A program made the position numbers and the translations under genes. Positions 47,721 to 59,394 of a stretch of DNA of 64,000 nucleotides are shown here, piece after piece; position 1 is the stretch's first letter; the number at the start of each line of letters is the position of its first letter. Origin of the DNA: Epiperipatus broadwayi. Lineage: Eukaryota; Onychophora; Udeonychophora; Euonychophora; Peripatidae. The notes under the pieces are model-generated. The model saw nothing but the letters and a program-made list of their open reading frames with translations. It searched no databases and was not told the DNA's origin. Where the stretch lies: contig JAQFVV010012496.1 of NCBI GenBank assembly GCA_028023455.1, positions 2,728,001-2,792,000 on the forward strand. The letters are read 5' to 3'.

Positions 47721-49828
47721 TGAGTATACGTGAATAATTGCCTACTTTGTGACCTGGTCATCCTCAGATATCATTTAACTGTTTTTTATTGGGAAATGAA
47801 AATAGTTATCTGCATGCAATATTAAATATTGTGTGATGCCAGATAAATTTTCATCATAATATATATATGTATTTGAGAAATAGTTTAAAACACTCCCTAT
47901 CACAAATTTATTTAATTAATCAATATTTTCACATCATTTGAATAAAATAATTTGATAAATAATTTATCAATAAATTTAGTTTTATATTTTCTGCTTTTTA
48001 TTCATTATTTTTAAAATAAATATTATTTTTTAATCGCTTTACCATAATGATCTTTGCCAGGAGACTCTTTTCAAAGTCTCAAAATATTAATATGTAACCA
48101 TTTTAACAATGCAGTTTTAATTCTAGCTTAAATATAAACAGACTTACAGGTAGGCAACAGACGATGATCAACTTTGATTGATGAATTATTATTTAGACAG
48201 TAAGATTTGTGTCTTTTTAAAGTAAAAATTTAAAAACTTTAATTTTATAAATGAGTATATATATCTTTAAACTGATGTTCTGGTGAACTATATTTACTTT
48301 AGACTATAGAATTTAATTGATAATTAAATTACGACCATGATAATTTGTACATTATTTCTACCAGGTACATTAAAATATTTTACCTTAAAAAACAAATCCT
48401 TTTGTTTGTTTATATATAATAGCCCCTCTCTCTCTAATACAAGAAATCTAACTATTCACTATTTTTAGTAGTGAATTTATCACCTATCTCTTCCTTAAAT
48501 AAATTTCTCATCATTTATGAGATTTAATCAAAAACACAACAACAAATGTTCAAGTTCATAACATCAGCAAAGGTATAAAATTAAATGCCAATTTTGGTAT
48601 GCCTCAGGAGTCTGCAAACTGCAGTTCGAGAGCCACATTTTGATCTCCACCTTTTGGTTCTTTTTATCATAATAAACATATTTTTTTAATTTCCTCTTGT
48701 ATTTGGAAATATTTTGATGACTCTAGAAGAAGAAAAATATACTTTACAATGTTGTTTTTTGAATTCAGCCTTATTAACAGAATAATAATTATTGTACATG
48801 ATGAACATTTAAATAAAGATTTCTGAATAAATCAAACTGTTAAAATAACATTTTGTTTTTGCTTGTCTATTTTTAAGAGAATTTTTATTTTCTTTAGGAC
48901 ATATAGGGATTCTATTATATTTTATTATGAAAATAAATAATCAAATATATCCACAGCCATTTAGAAATTCGTATTTGTTATGAACCTATTTTTCACCTTT
49001 TTCCTTGCAGCTCTTTTGGGGGAGGGGGGGGGACAAAATGGCTCTTTATCTATTAAAAAGATTGCCAAATCGTGTTCTAGCTTATATATAATTTGATTAT
49101 TTCTATACATAAAAAAAACTGAAATGATGGCGCTTATCTCCTGCGGATGAGATAATAGGAGCACGTACATATGTATACACATGGCCAATGAGTTGGCCTA
49201 AAATAAGAGCAAAATATTTGAACACATTAAAAATATATCTCACCAATTCTCCTATGTCGTAATTTAGACAATTTATCTTTATAGAAGAATAACATTATTT
49301 TTTGACTGGATTTTGCCATTATTTAATAAAAATAATTGCCATAGATTTTAATCTATTATACAGAATATATATATAATGTGTGAATCTTATTGAAAATTAG
49401 CAAAAACTAGAGGAGTTACTTTTAAAATGTGGCACTTTGTTATAAAAGTTATTAAACGATTCAACTTTTATAGGATATTTCCTCAAATTTCTGTAATAAA
49501 TTTAAATTTGAGCAGCATATTTTTTCAAAGTGAAATAAATCTTTATATTCTTATATCCATTCATTATAAAATATTAATAATAAACTACAGAAAATTATAT
49601 TTATACTTTTTAAGATAGAAAATTGTCAGGATTTCATTTTATTGTAACGATCACAATTTAAAAAAATACTCATGTGTTGTCTTTTTTTTTTTAAAAAAAA
49701 AAAAACTACCATTCAATCATCTATTGCAATGTGAAAAAACTTGATCAACAAATTATGTAAGAGAATATCAAATTTTCAAACTGCAACTTTAGGAACCATA
49801 AACAAATATCTTTTAGTTTTGGACGTGC
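47721..49828. other. NAV intron, unassigned
   Basis: Homopolymers (a G run near 49018-49032) and AT-rich DNA. I see no gene here. Confidence 0.45.
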
Positions 49829-49970
49829 CTGCATCTTTGCCAATGGTAAAGGTGTGTCTGTGCGCTAAGCTGGGGCTGGCAGTAGCTATTCCCGACAGAC
49901 CTGCAGCTGCGGCGGCACTTTCTTGACGTAAAGCTTCAATAGTCGACCGAAGTTCACTCAGTTCAGAATC
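49829..49970 (-). CDS. Neuron navigator (sickie) exon, DSELSELR region
   Basis: The exon starts after TTTTTAG with DSELSELRSTIEALRQESAA, then an Ala run and GLSGIATASPSLAHRHTFTIG. DSEL.ELR.TIE.L followed by an Ala-rich patch is the NAV sequence just upstream of the Ser-rich RQ.S.DS.SSINS segment (here exon 36438-36595), so order and strand agree. The 3' border is uncertain: no good GT donor follows. A GC donor (GCAG|GCACGT) at 49829/49828 leaves one base, which matches the two-base entry of the next exon. An earlier GCAG|GTCTGT has the same phase but would drop a segment that resembles other NAV proteins. Confidence 0.75.
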
Positions 49971-50379
49971 CTAAAAATATATACATAATTAATTTAATGA
50001 GAAAAAATAAAAATATATTTTTGAAGAAATATTAGTTAAATAATATACTAAACCACTACGAGAAAGTTAATTATATTACTTTTTATAAAAACTGTGGAGA
50101 TATTAATTTCTAAAATAAGTTCTGCTTCCAAAATTATAATGTAAATGATGTAAAACTTAAAGTTTCTTATACATATGATATAATGGAATGAGCAGAAAGC
50201 TAAATAAAGCAAATTAAGTAGCATTAAGTAATCTAATAGTGGTAAATAATCCACACTCTCATTAGCATTAAATTCCATAAATATGTAATGATAATAAATA
50301 AATAATTAGGCCAGTCATGAGAATTAATATATATATATAATATCAAACAAAATAAATATAATAATCAACATATTATAGA
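49971..50379. other. NAV intron upstream of the first recognised exon
   Basis: AT-rich sequence. No earlier NAV exon was recognised between here and the end of the window. Confidence 0.45.
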
Positions 50380-50565
50380 ATAACACTACAAAATTGAATA
50401 TATCTATATAAAATAAAAAATAAAATCTTCATTATAGCCAACTTATGGCATTTTTCTACTGAAGATGGCATAGAATGCCGTAAGCTAGCTATAGGAAATA
50501 TTTTATCTTTAATTTTATAGAGGCATATTCAATTTTGTAGTTTTATTCTAAATATATTCATTATA
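50380..50565. repeat. Family-5 hammerhead repeat with inverted ends
   Basis: ACTACAAAATTGAATAT (50387) and ATATTCAATTTTGTAGT (50528) are inverted, with further pairing of AAAATAAAATC-type blocks. The ribozyme lies between. Confidence 0.65.
50451..50502 (+). ncRNA. Hammerhead, family 5, one catalytic base changed
   Basis: UUUUCUA, CUGAAGA (50459-50465), one extra U, stem II GGCAU-AGA-AUGCC, GUAA (expected GAAA), the self-complementary AGCUAGCU, A, UAGGAAA. Stem I UUUUCUA/UAGGAAA pairs seven positions, the best stem I in the window. The A13 to U change should impair cleavage. Confidence 0.65.
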
Positions 50566-50989
50566 TATATATATATAGTTATACATTGAATAGTTAAATT
50601 ATTATATAGAGGAACAACCAGAGATGATAGTAAACAAATCTGTACAGTCACATGTTGGTGGGCCAAAAGGTTTTGTGAAAAAAATTATTACACTATTATA
50701 TCATTTTAAAACTATTGAAAAAAATTTGCTTTAATATATTTTCAGAATAGAAATCATTCCAGACATGACACAATCTAAACTATTAGATTGACTAACTTTA
50801 TTTCAATATAAAAATACCACTAGATACATTTCTTCCTAAATACTAATCTGTTTCAATGAAAAAAATAAAGAGAAAAACAAATTTTCTCAATGCCAAAACA
50901 GTTTTAGTAATAATATTCTTTAACAGTAAAAATAAATAAATAACTACCATTATAAAATACATAATATATAAATACAAGTATAGTATATA

Positions 50990-51926
50990 CACCTGGGTCT
51001 CTTTTTACGCGGACTTATTTAACACGATTTTGAAGTTACGCGATTCGTGTTTCACCGGAAGTCGAACTCCGATATTGCGCTATTACTTTAAATAATAAAA
51101 TTCGCACACTTACGTTATATTGAAAGTAATAGTAGCACATTATTGAAATTCGACTTTCAACTTAGTAATTTCAATATTTTCAGTGCTTTATAATAGTAAG
51201 ATTTTATGCAATAATGAAATTAAAATCATGATTTCCACATTTTATGTATACACACATTAAATTTTACAAGATTATAATGTAGATTTGTTCAAACATTGTG
51301 CGTGTTAATTTTGCATTTTAAATCACATTCTGTTTTTGCTTTTTAAAAAAGAACGTAATTTTATTTTTAAAAGGTGAGTAATAGCAGTGGGCACAATTAA
51401 AATTGAAAATTAAAGACAAAAATAAGAATTTAATTTTTAGTTGTTAGATTAATTACTAATTACGTTGTCACCAGAAAACCATTAATTAACACAACATGAG
51501 AGTGACGTTGGCGCTAGTTGTATTTAATCTTTTGAAGAATCTGAGTTTTTTATCAGTTTGCAAACGAACCTTTTTACCGGCAAATAGCGATAATAATTAA
51601 AACGTGTATAAAAAAATATAAATTACTGTAAATTATGCATAAAAATATATTGTTTGAATAAAATTAAATATTATAGTTAAAAAAAGTTTGTCTTGTATCA
51701 ATTTTTTTCAAATTTGAAATTTTTTATTAGTCATATTTTATGTCCTTATTTTTTTTTTGCGCGAATTATAAAGTAATTTTACGTTGGTGCTTTGCTTTTA
51801 CGTGATTTTTGAAAAATCACAGTCCGTATCCCCCTTTTTCAAGGTAAGTTATGTCTATTTTTGCACGATTCGTTTTGCGCGTGTTTTCTGAGGAACCTAT
51901 CTATCGCGTAAAATGAGACCCAGGTG
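50990..51926. mobile_element. Tigger/pogo-like DNA transposon, non-autonomous
   Basis: The termini CACCTGGGTCTC..TTTTACGCG are inverted at the two ends, flanked by TA (50988-50989 and 51927-51928), as for Tc1/mariner-class insertion. Repeated TTACGCGATTC-type blocks near the left end and GCACGATTCG/TGCGCG near the right resemble Tigger elements. At 937 bp without an open frame it carries no usable transposase. Confidence 0.7.
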
Positions 51927-52049
51927 TATACTTAAACTAGATGTAATTAGAGGATATTTGAACTCAGACTTTCAAGTTCCCTTTGGGCATCCATTCCATC
52001 TCATACAACCAATGCACATGACCACATATATGTGGAAAAGATAAATAAT

Positions 52050-52100
52050 CTCCAATACATGTATTTCATGTTGGAGCAACACATAACAGTTGGTCCAGAT
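52050..52100 (-). ncRNA. Hammerhead-like motif, family 1, degraded core
   Basis: ACCAA, CUGUUAUG in place of CUGAUGA, hairpin GUUG/CAAC, GAAAUACAUGUA, UUGG. Stem I ACCAA/UUGG. Confidence 0.45.
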
Positions 52101-52295
52101 CTTAATATAAACTGAGTATTTGACTAATTTGTTCTAAAAAGTTACAAAAATTCAATAAAATCAAAACATGACACATACATATTTAGATATGCAATAGACA
52201 GGGCATGAGCACAGATGCTCACATGACCCATCACTCTCCACACCATCTCATAACACTAACACACCCTAACACACGCATGCTGAAAAGATAAATAA

Positions 52296-52372
52296 TCACC
52301 AACACATGTATTTCATGCTAAACCAGCAATTATCAGTTGGTCCAGATTACCATCTCCACACATATATGCTAA
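52296..52372 (-). ncRNA. Hammerhead, family 1, G8 changed
   Basis: CUGAUAA (G8 to A), hairpin UGCU/AGCA, GAAA, then UACAUGUG and UUGG. Stem I CCAA/UUGG. Position 17 is G, which hammerheads do not cleave. Confidence 0.5.
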
Positions 52373-52765
52373 AAGTGCTTATATATATATTAAGATAGCA
52401 AATCCTCCTACTTTAATGGACAGGCTTCAATCCACTCCACACTGCAACTCTTCAACCGTCCATCCAATTGAAAATCTGATGATGGAACACTCAAAGGCCA
52501 CCCCGAGGCCAAGATTATTGTCACCCCCATGTTGACCTAAGGTCAATCTGACCCCACATGTACAGGACATAATCCATTAAATACATATGCAAGGGATAGA
52601 CAGACATCTCTAATATGTAATAGCTGAAATACACAGGCTTATATATACCTGTGTCTATATATGCAATAGACAGGGCATGAGCACAGACCCTCACATGACC
52701 CACCACTCTCCACACCATATCATAACACTGACACACCCGAACACATACATGCTGAAAAGATAAAT

Positions 52766-52845
52766 AATCACCAACACACGTATTTCATGCTAAACCAGCA
52801 ATTATCAGTTGGTCCAGATTACCATCTCCACACATATATGCTAAA
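52766..52845 (-). ncRNA. Hammerhead, family 1, G8 changed (palindrome left arm)
   Basis: The same CUGAUAA core as 52296-52372, with UACGUGUG before UUGG. Mirror of 53075-53150. Confidence 0.5.
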
Positions 52846-53074
52846 AGTGCTCAGATATATATTAAGATAGCAAATCCACCTACTTTAGTTGACCTTAGGT
52901 CAACATGGGTGTCACAATAATCTCGGCCTCAGGGTGGCCTTTAAGCGTTCCATCATCAGATTTTCAATTAGATGGACGGTTGAAGAGTTGCAGTGTGGAG
53001 TGGATTGAAGCCTGTCCATTAAAGTAGGAGGATTTGCTATCTTAATATATATCTGAGCACTTGTAGCATATATG

Positions 53075-53150
53075 TGTGGAGATGGTAATCTGGACCAACT
53101 GATGATTGCTGGTTTAGCATGAAATACGTGTGTTGGTGATTATTTATCTT
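53075..53150 (+). ncRNA. Hammerhead, family 1, CUGAUGA and GAAA intact, cleavage site lost
   Basis: CUGAUGA (53099-53105), hairpin UGCU/AGCA, GAAA (53121-53124), UACGUGUG, UUGG. Stem I CCAA/UUGG. G occupies the cleavage position, so a folded but uncleaving RNA is expected. Confidence 0.55.
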
Positions 53151-53384
53151 TTCAGCATGTGTGTTCGGGTGTGTCAGTTTATGAGATGGTGTGTAGAGTG
53201 GTGGGTCATGTGAGGGTCTGTGCTCGTGCCCTGTCTATTGCATATATAGACACAGGTATATATAAGCCTGTGTATTTCAGCTAATACATATTTAGAATTT
53301 AATAATGTTATATAAAAAAAAATTATAAAGAGATTTTATATAAAATTATTTTGTTTTCACATTATAAATGATAATCACATGATC

Positions 53385-53915
53385 ACTATTTCTTATGCTT
53401 GCTCATAACTGTTATTAAAACAAGCAAAACTCTTCATACAGTAATGCTACTCAGTGCAAGCCAGAGTAATCAATAGATGCCAGAGGCTTGTGCATAAAAA
53501 TCCCTATCTAGTACCTATTCATCCAATATCCCCAGACTAGTTTCTGGCTTGTGGCCTAATAGGATAGTGGTGGTTATGGTTATTAAAAAACCAAAATGTA
53601 TAGGTACTGAACTGAGTTCAAACCTAAGCTAATAAGCTTAAATTGAAAATATTGTGTTTTCAATTTTATTCTCATAGTTTTGTAGTTAAGTAGAGATAAA
53701 AGTGGCTGCTGGAGGGTTGCATTAGATCCTAAGATCTAGCTGCAGTGCTCTCAGATTCAAGGATCCTCACTGACAAAGGCTACAAACTAGAAACTAGTCT
53801 GGGGATATTGAATAAGTGGGCACTAGATAGAGATTTTATGCACAAGCCTTCTGGCAACGATTGATTATTCTGGCTTGTACTGAGTGCCATTACTCTATGG
53901 AGAGTTTTGTCTGTT
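53385..53915. repeat. Family-2 PLE hammerhead repeat, divergent pair
   Basis: The left minus-pointing copy (53385-53550) and right plus-pointing copy (53740-53915) share CACTCAGTGCAAGCCAGAGTAA-type blocks (in two parts), CCCAGACTAG and CATACAGTAATG. The left ribozyme is cut at GGCC before its CUGANGA half. Confidence 0.75.
53753..53812 (+). ncRNA. Hammerhead, family 2, G8 changed
   Basis: CCUCA, CUGACAA (G8 to A), AGGCUACAAACUA, GAAA, CUAGUC, UGGGG. Stem I CCUCA/UGGGG is perfect. Confidence 0.6.
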
Positions 53916-54392
53916 TATAAACGATAATGCAGCACAAGCATGCTATTGTCCTTTCTCTTCTGATCCATGTGATTAGGTCACACCTCATTAATTTTTATTA
54001 GTTAAAAATACTATTTCTTTTTTAAAATTGTATCCACAGTAGCTCCTGACATTTAATTATTATAGTTGTAACTAATAATTCACAAAAACTCAAATTTTAG
54101 TTAAAATATCTACTGTTAAAAGTTGAAAATGGAATCTATCCATTAATAGCAGATATTGTATCTGGACTTGCACACTAAGTTTCTGAGATTAATGGCAAGG
54201 ATGTTCAATGTAAATAACTTTTAGGATGAATTGATGGATGCATTTGGTTATGTATAATTTCAATTATTATATTAACATTCTTCAACAATGGAAAAAATTT
54301 TAATCCATTACGCTGCTTTTACCTATATTTAAATGAATCATATGATATAAAATAAAATAGAACTAGAACGTATTATACAAATAATACAATAT

Positions 54393-54770
54393 GTGCAAAG
54401 GAGAAAAAAAAAAGATGATATGAAATATAAAAAAGGAATTGTGTATAAAATTACTTCTGGAAATTGTAATATGATTTACTATGGACATACAGGGAAACAA
54501 TTAGATGAAAGAGCAAAAGAACATAATAATACAATTAATAAAAGAGATGATAAATCTGCCTTATATATTCATTATTTAAAATATTGACATAAAATAGAAT
54601 AAACAAAAAATATAAAACCTTTAAACTATAGTAAAGAGCCTAATAAAAAGAAGATATATGAAACCAATTATATTAATTACAACAATCATAATTGTATCAA
54701 TATATGTAAAACATCAATTAATTTAATTAATATTTCACTAATGATAAATGAATGGCAAATTATATAATAT
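54393..54770 (+). pseudogene. PLE GIY-YIG endonuclease, 5'-truncated
   Basis: GIVYKITSGNCNMIYYGHTG, then KQLDERAKEHNNTINKR and YIHYLKY, before a stop at 54585. Coding-like sequence goes on to about 54770 (KKIYETNYINYN, then CINICKTSINLINIS), matching 27464-27862. Only the endonuclease end of the PLE is here. Its 3' tail is split by the solo LTR. Confidence 0.75.
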
Positions 54771-54864
54771 ACATTTATAAGTTTTTTTTATAGTATTATT
54801 GTTATAATAGATTTTAATTAGATCTATATAAAAAAAGATAGATGATACTATGTATGTAATATAG

Positions 54865-57029
54865 TGTAACGATCCGGAGAAAGATAGACTTACGTAAACT
54901 GCACTACAGGGCACCATCTAGGCATTTGAACCTAGAAAAATTTATAAAATAGGCAGATACGTAAGTAAAAAAAAAATTTTTTTTTTTTTTTAAATATTTT
55001 GATTCCGGTCGTTAGCCTAAGTCACAAGCTCAGTGGAATAGCAGAGATTAAATAATATAATCTAAGAGTATATAAAAAAAGAATAAAATAAGCCACTGCC
55101 AGTAATTAGCATACAAACATTTATTTATGCACATATATATAAGATTGAAAATTGTTTTAGTATCAGTTTACATTTTAACATTTAACATTATTTTTAACTT
55201 TACTTTAGATGTTAATTTACATTTTAATTTCTATTATATTATAAGTTTACATTTTAATTAAGTTCGCACAGATGGAATTATAAAAATTTGTTTTAATAAT
55301 GTTGAGTATAGATCGGTTACATAGATTACAATGGTTAAAAACATTTCAAAATAAACATAAACGATCAAAATATAAAATCATTGATACTGACAATTGCAGA
55401 GGGAAATTTATAAGTAACCCAATAGTATTCACCATAAGATACTTGCATTGACACCAATAACTCAAAAGGCATCCGAATAAATACATTTTAGATACTCACC
55501 GTAAGGTATCATTATTTATCGGATGTCTATATATTTTGATCAAATATGAAAACCCAAAACATACTTAACCGATAACCAATCCATGCAAGCGTCTATAAAC
55601 AACTTAAATTTAATGCATTTTTATTTAGTGTCGAGTATGAATAGACTACATAGATTTGCATTTGAAAATAAAACATTCTATCCATATTTAACCTTAGGCT
55701 AAAGGTTCGCAGCCAAAACTGGCGTCAATTTATCTGATATATCGATGTATTCAATGTAATAACAAAATACGGCAGCACCAAAAAGTTAAGAGAAGAAATT
55801 GCCTCTCGTCAAATAGGAATATTACATCTATCTGACAAGAAGAGCTATAAAAAAAAAAAACTCCATAGAAAGGAACTGCGTTCTCCGTCTTATAATTCCT
55901 TCCATAGGCAAACGGGTGAGTGCGGCGTATGAAACGATTCTGCCCGTAGCGAATCTGATATTACATCTACTAATCACACCAATATATTCCATCCATTGAC
56001 CCAATTCAACTACGACACAAATAACCTAAGATTACCCTCCCCTAATATAACTTTACAAATCTATACAGCCATTCACGCCCGACTTAAGTTTAACATTTAT
56101 AATAATTAATTTAACGAAAAACAAAAATCATGATAAAACTTAAAGAACAAAAAATAAATAAATAAATAAATAAATGGAAATGATTTTACAAAAGAAACAC
56201 ATCAAATAAAATTATAACTAATTAATAAATATTTTAGTTTGGTCAGATAGGATTCTATTGCAGTATTTACCAAAAAGTTTTAAAATTTAGAGTTCTTATT
56301 GTTCAAATGAATATAAAGTTCTTACGATTTTTTAAAACATCCAATTTTATCCATTGCTTGCCATGAACGTGAATTCCCACGCCGTCCTAAGATTGGTATT
56401 CTGTTGGCCGATTTATTTATCCATCCGGAGGTTTTTGCTTTAACTAGTCCTCAATGTAGAAAACGATAGTTCATTTCTCCTTCTTTCTTAGCAGAACTGA
56501 AGGGATTGAAGAATGCGTCTTTTCAATCCCTTCTCCTTCACCTCCGCACTAACACATATCTGTTACATCTCTCAATAATAATCCATCAATAATTTTCAAA
56601 CTTGTCCTTTTATATTAATTTTGTGGATTGAATTGACATTACGTCATCGATGTGATGGTCCTTTCGCTGAGGTCCAATTCCATTGTTTTTCTCTCCTACC
56701 TGACAGCTGTTTATACATATAAATGCCCAAGGCTAGTTTACTAATTAAAATAATCATTTCCATTTTCTGATTACTTAATGTGTTTTCCAAAATTAGATAT
56801 ATTTTTATCTCTAAATCTTTCTAAGATTTAGTTTTAAAATACTTTTTCTTTAATAAAGTTTTATTTTAATAATTTTTCATCTGCGCGATTTTATATATAT
56901 ATACGAGTTTAAGGTTTTCAATTTTTATGTCTAACAAAAAAAAAAAAAAAAGTTTTTAAATGCGAACTTTTTATTTTAACTTTATGTTTAATAATAAAAA
57001 ACAATGTAACGATGTCTGTGCTCGTTACA
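54865..57029 (+). mobile_element. Solo LTR (2.2 kb) inserted in a PLE tail
   Basis: Begins TGTAACGATCCGG and ends CTCGTTACA. Its interior matches the LTRs at 1-3137 in order: CAGGGCACC near 54907, GGCAGATACGTAAG, the CGATGTATTCAAT block, then the CTTGCCAT/CGTGAATTC region. The flanking 4-mers ATAG and AAAG differ at one position, so a decayed target duplication is possible. No coding interior is present, consistent with recombination between two LTRs. The strand is assigned by homology to the copy at 1-3137. Confidence 0.7.
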
Positions 57030-57175
57030 AAAGATTGTAATTGTAAAATAGTTTCAACACACTGAAAAGGGCAAAAGTTAATATTTGTCCAAAAAGAGCC
57101 TTTATGTATTATTATTATATATAGAATTACTACTGTTATATAAAAATAAATTTTATATTACATAGTATGATTTAT
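57030..57175 (+). repeat. PLE 3' tail, continuation after the solo LTR
   Basis: CACACTGAAAAGGGCAAAAG and AAAAAGAGCCTTTATG match the tail blocks at 28770-28830. Confidence 0.65.
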
Positions 57176-57689
57176 TTAATTACATAAACATTATAATGAA
57201 TCCATTATTTTTATGCAAAATTGCTTTCAATTATAAAAGGAATAGACCAAATAATATGAAAGATATATGTTTTTGCTTTCATTGTATATGCAAAGTTACA
57301 TAAGTTCATGTGCTTATAATCAATAATTCAAGTATTATCTTTTATTTTCATTTTCTTCATTGTCAATGTTGTTATTAAAATAAAAAAAAAATGAAAACAA
57401 AGTTTATCAAAAATATTTATTTTGTTAGTGGGTAAAAGAGATACTCTGAAAGAAGCCCTTCTAGCTATATTTAAAAGCTTCCTATCTTAATAAAATAAAT
57501 CCCATTATTAATAATCAATGATCTGTATTTTTATACCTCCTTTTGTACTTGTATCTAAATTAATTTTAAAATATTAAAAATGTTCTAACTTTAAAACTAA
57601 TATACCAAAATATACAATATATGACTGAATTTTCAATTATTATTTTTTTCCATTTTTTTCTCATAATTATTACATTTTATTCATTTTAA
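57176..57689. other. Unassigned AT-rich sequence
   Basis: I see no gene or repeat structure here. Confidence 0.4.
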
Positions 57690-57787
57690 TAAAAGTACCA
57701 AACTCTCCACACAAGTGCAAGCCTTTGCAATCAATGGATGCAGGAAGGTTTGAGCATAAAATCTCCATCTAGTACCTAATCATCCAA

Positions 57788-57830
57788 AATCCCCAAACTA
57801 GTTTCTAGCTTTCATCAGTGAGGAGCTTGG
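57788..57830 (-). ncRNA. Hammerhead, family 2, stem II deleted
   Basis: CCUCA, CUGAUGA (57818-57812), AAGCUA, GAAA, CUAGUU, UGGGG. Core and stem I are intact, but the stem II hairpin has lost its second strand compared with 58155-58212. Confidence 0.55.
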
Positions 57831-58154
57831 ATTTGAGAGCATTGCACCTAGATCTTAGAATTTAATGCAACCCTCTAGCCGCCACCTTATACCTATTTGG
57901 TTAGCATAAAGCTAGGAGTCCAAGATGAAAACATGATGTTTCCAACCCAAGCTTGTTCGCTTGTATAGTCATATAGATCTAAACTCAGTTTAGCATCTAC
58001 ACATTTTGGTCTTTTTGGTTTTTCAAAAAAAAAACACAGTCGCGATTATCCTATGGTGTTTTCATTTTGGGTTCCTACCTTTATAGTTAACCAAATAGAT
58101 AAACGGTGGCTGCTGGAGGGTTGCATTAGATCCTAAGATCTAGGTGCAGTGCTT

Positions 58155-58212
58155 TTAAATCTACTGATGAAAGCTACAAGCTAGAAACTAGTCTGAGGAT
58201 GTTGGATGAGTA
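58155..58212 (+). ncRNA. Hammerhead, family 2, core intact, weak stem I
   Basis: CUGAUGA (58164-58170), stem II AGCU-ACA-AGCU set off by A on each side, GAAA (58184-58187), ACUAGU, C, UGAGGA. The 5' strand of stem I appears to have lost bases (UCUA), so it pairs poorly. Confidence 0.6.
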
Positions 58213-58350
58213 GGCACTAGATAGGGATTTTAGGCACAAATTTTCCTGCATTTATGGATTACAAAGGCTTTCATTTGATGGCACTAAAGTATGGAGTTGC
58301 TACTTATTAACAGCATATGTAAACATATGAAATGGTGATCATGTGATGGT

Positions 58351-59394
58351 TTTATTGGTTTTTATGATATGTTAGCTTTTAAGGAGCATCTAATATATAT
58401 TGTATACTTTTATGATGAATTATGAAATTATGGTGAAAATTGCAATCCCAATAAATGCATAAAAAATTCAATATGGTATTGGTTAGTAAAAAGTTCTTTC
58501 AGCTCATTTATATTGATACTGGATGGACAAATCTATTAAAATATATAAAATTTTAAATAATACATTCCTATATAAATATTTCTAATTTGTAAACTAGTTT
58601 CACAATATATCATTTTAAATGCATTCATTAAAATTTACACCCAGTGTAATTATCTCCATACACTGGCAGAAATATCTTAACATTTGGCTAACTCTCTCAG
58701 TCGTGCTTTGACAAAAATACTCTGTATCAAAAGCCTGGCTTAACAGATTAATAAATTTACTTTGTGCTTATTTTGCCTTACTGTAATTATTATTTACTCA
58801 CTAATTTATATAAATTACTTGCATCTACGTACCATACCAATGGTGAGACCAAAATAGTATAACATAATTTTTCCCTCAGAGAGATATTATACTCTAACTT
58901 CTTTTCCTTCCTTGATGATCTCCCTTTTTTATATGCTATTGTATAAATCTCAACAAATCTTTTACAGATATTTTTACTCTGCTTTCTAAATGGTTTATTC
59001 CATGGCTAGCAGCTATTTTAAGCAAGCAGTTCCAGCTATTAAAATTCAAATATCCCTTTGCAATGTTTAACCTGCCCTTTCTTCTCATCACACATTATTG
59101 TGTTATTTGTGTAATAACATGTATTACGATAATGGTATCTTGATAAAAATAAAAATTTATTTTGCGGATATTAATGAATACTACCTAATTAGCTAAATGC
59201 ATTTGTAGCTTAATGTAACATTTTATCATGAGTCTCCAGACACAAATGATAAAATTTTCATTATAGTGGAAAAATTAGCAAACTCCTGATAGAATATTTT
59301 TGGCATTGTGTGCAAACAATAAAACATAACTAATATCAATTTAACTATACTGTCACTTTATTTTTCTTATTGCATTGCCAAATCCATATAATAT
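58351..59394. other. Unassigned AT-rich sequence
   Basis: I see no gene or repeat structure here. Confidence 0.4.

Larger units (their letters stand above)
51960..53283. repeat. Complex of family-1 PLE repeats, direct and inverted
   Basis: Three minus-pointing copies (about 51960-52110, 52180-52505, 52610-52935) and one plus-pointing copy (52935-53283). The last two form an almost perfect palindrome of about 340-bp arms: the block with ACACAGGCTTATATATACC is at 52630 and inverted at 53255. GACCTAAGGTCAA/TTGACCTTAGGTCAAC marks the centre region. Confidence 0.85.
57690..58350. repeat. Family-2 PLE hammerhead repeat, divergent pair
   Basis: Left minus-pointing copy (57690-57895), right plus-pointing copy (58080-58350). 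TGCATTAGATCCTAAGATCT (58123) is inverted at about 57860. Tail AAATGGTGATCATGTGATG at 58330. Confidence 0.75.

Noticed and set aside
49850-49902. GCAG|GTCTGT as the true donor of the first NAV exon
   Set aside because: Its phase fits, but it would remove the GLSGIATASP segment that resembles the conserved NAV sequence after the Ala patch. Kept only as an alternative.
49741-49926. Plus-strand ORF of 61 codons
   Set aside because: It is the antisense shadow of the NAV exon at 49829-49970.
52521-52736. Minus-strand ORF of 71 codons
   Set aside because: It lies in the family-1 repeat complex, overlaps the palindrome arm and has no domain.
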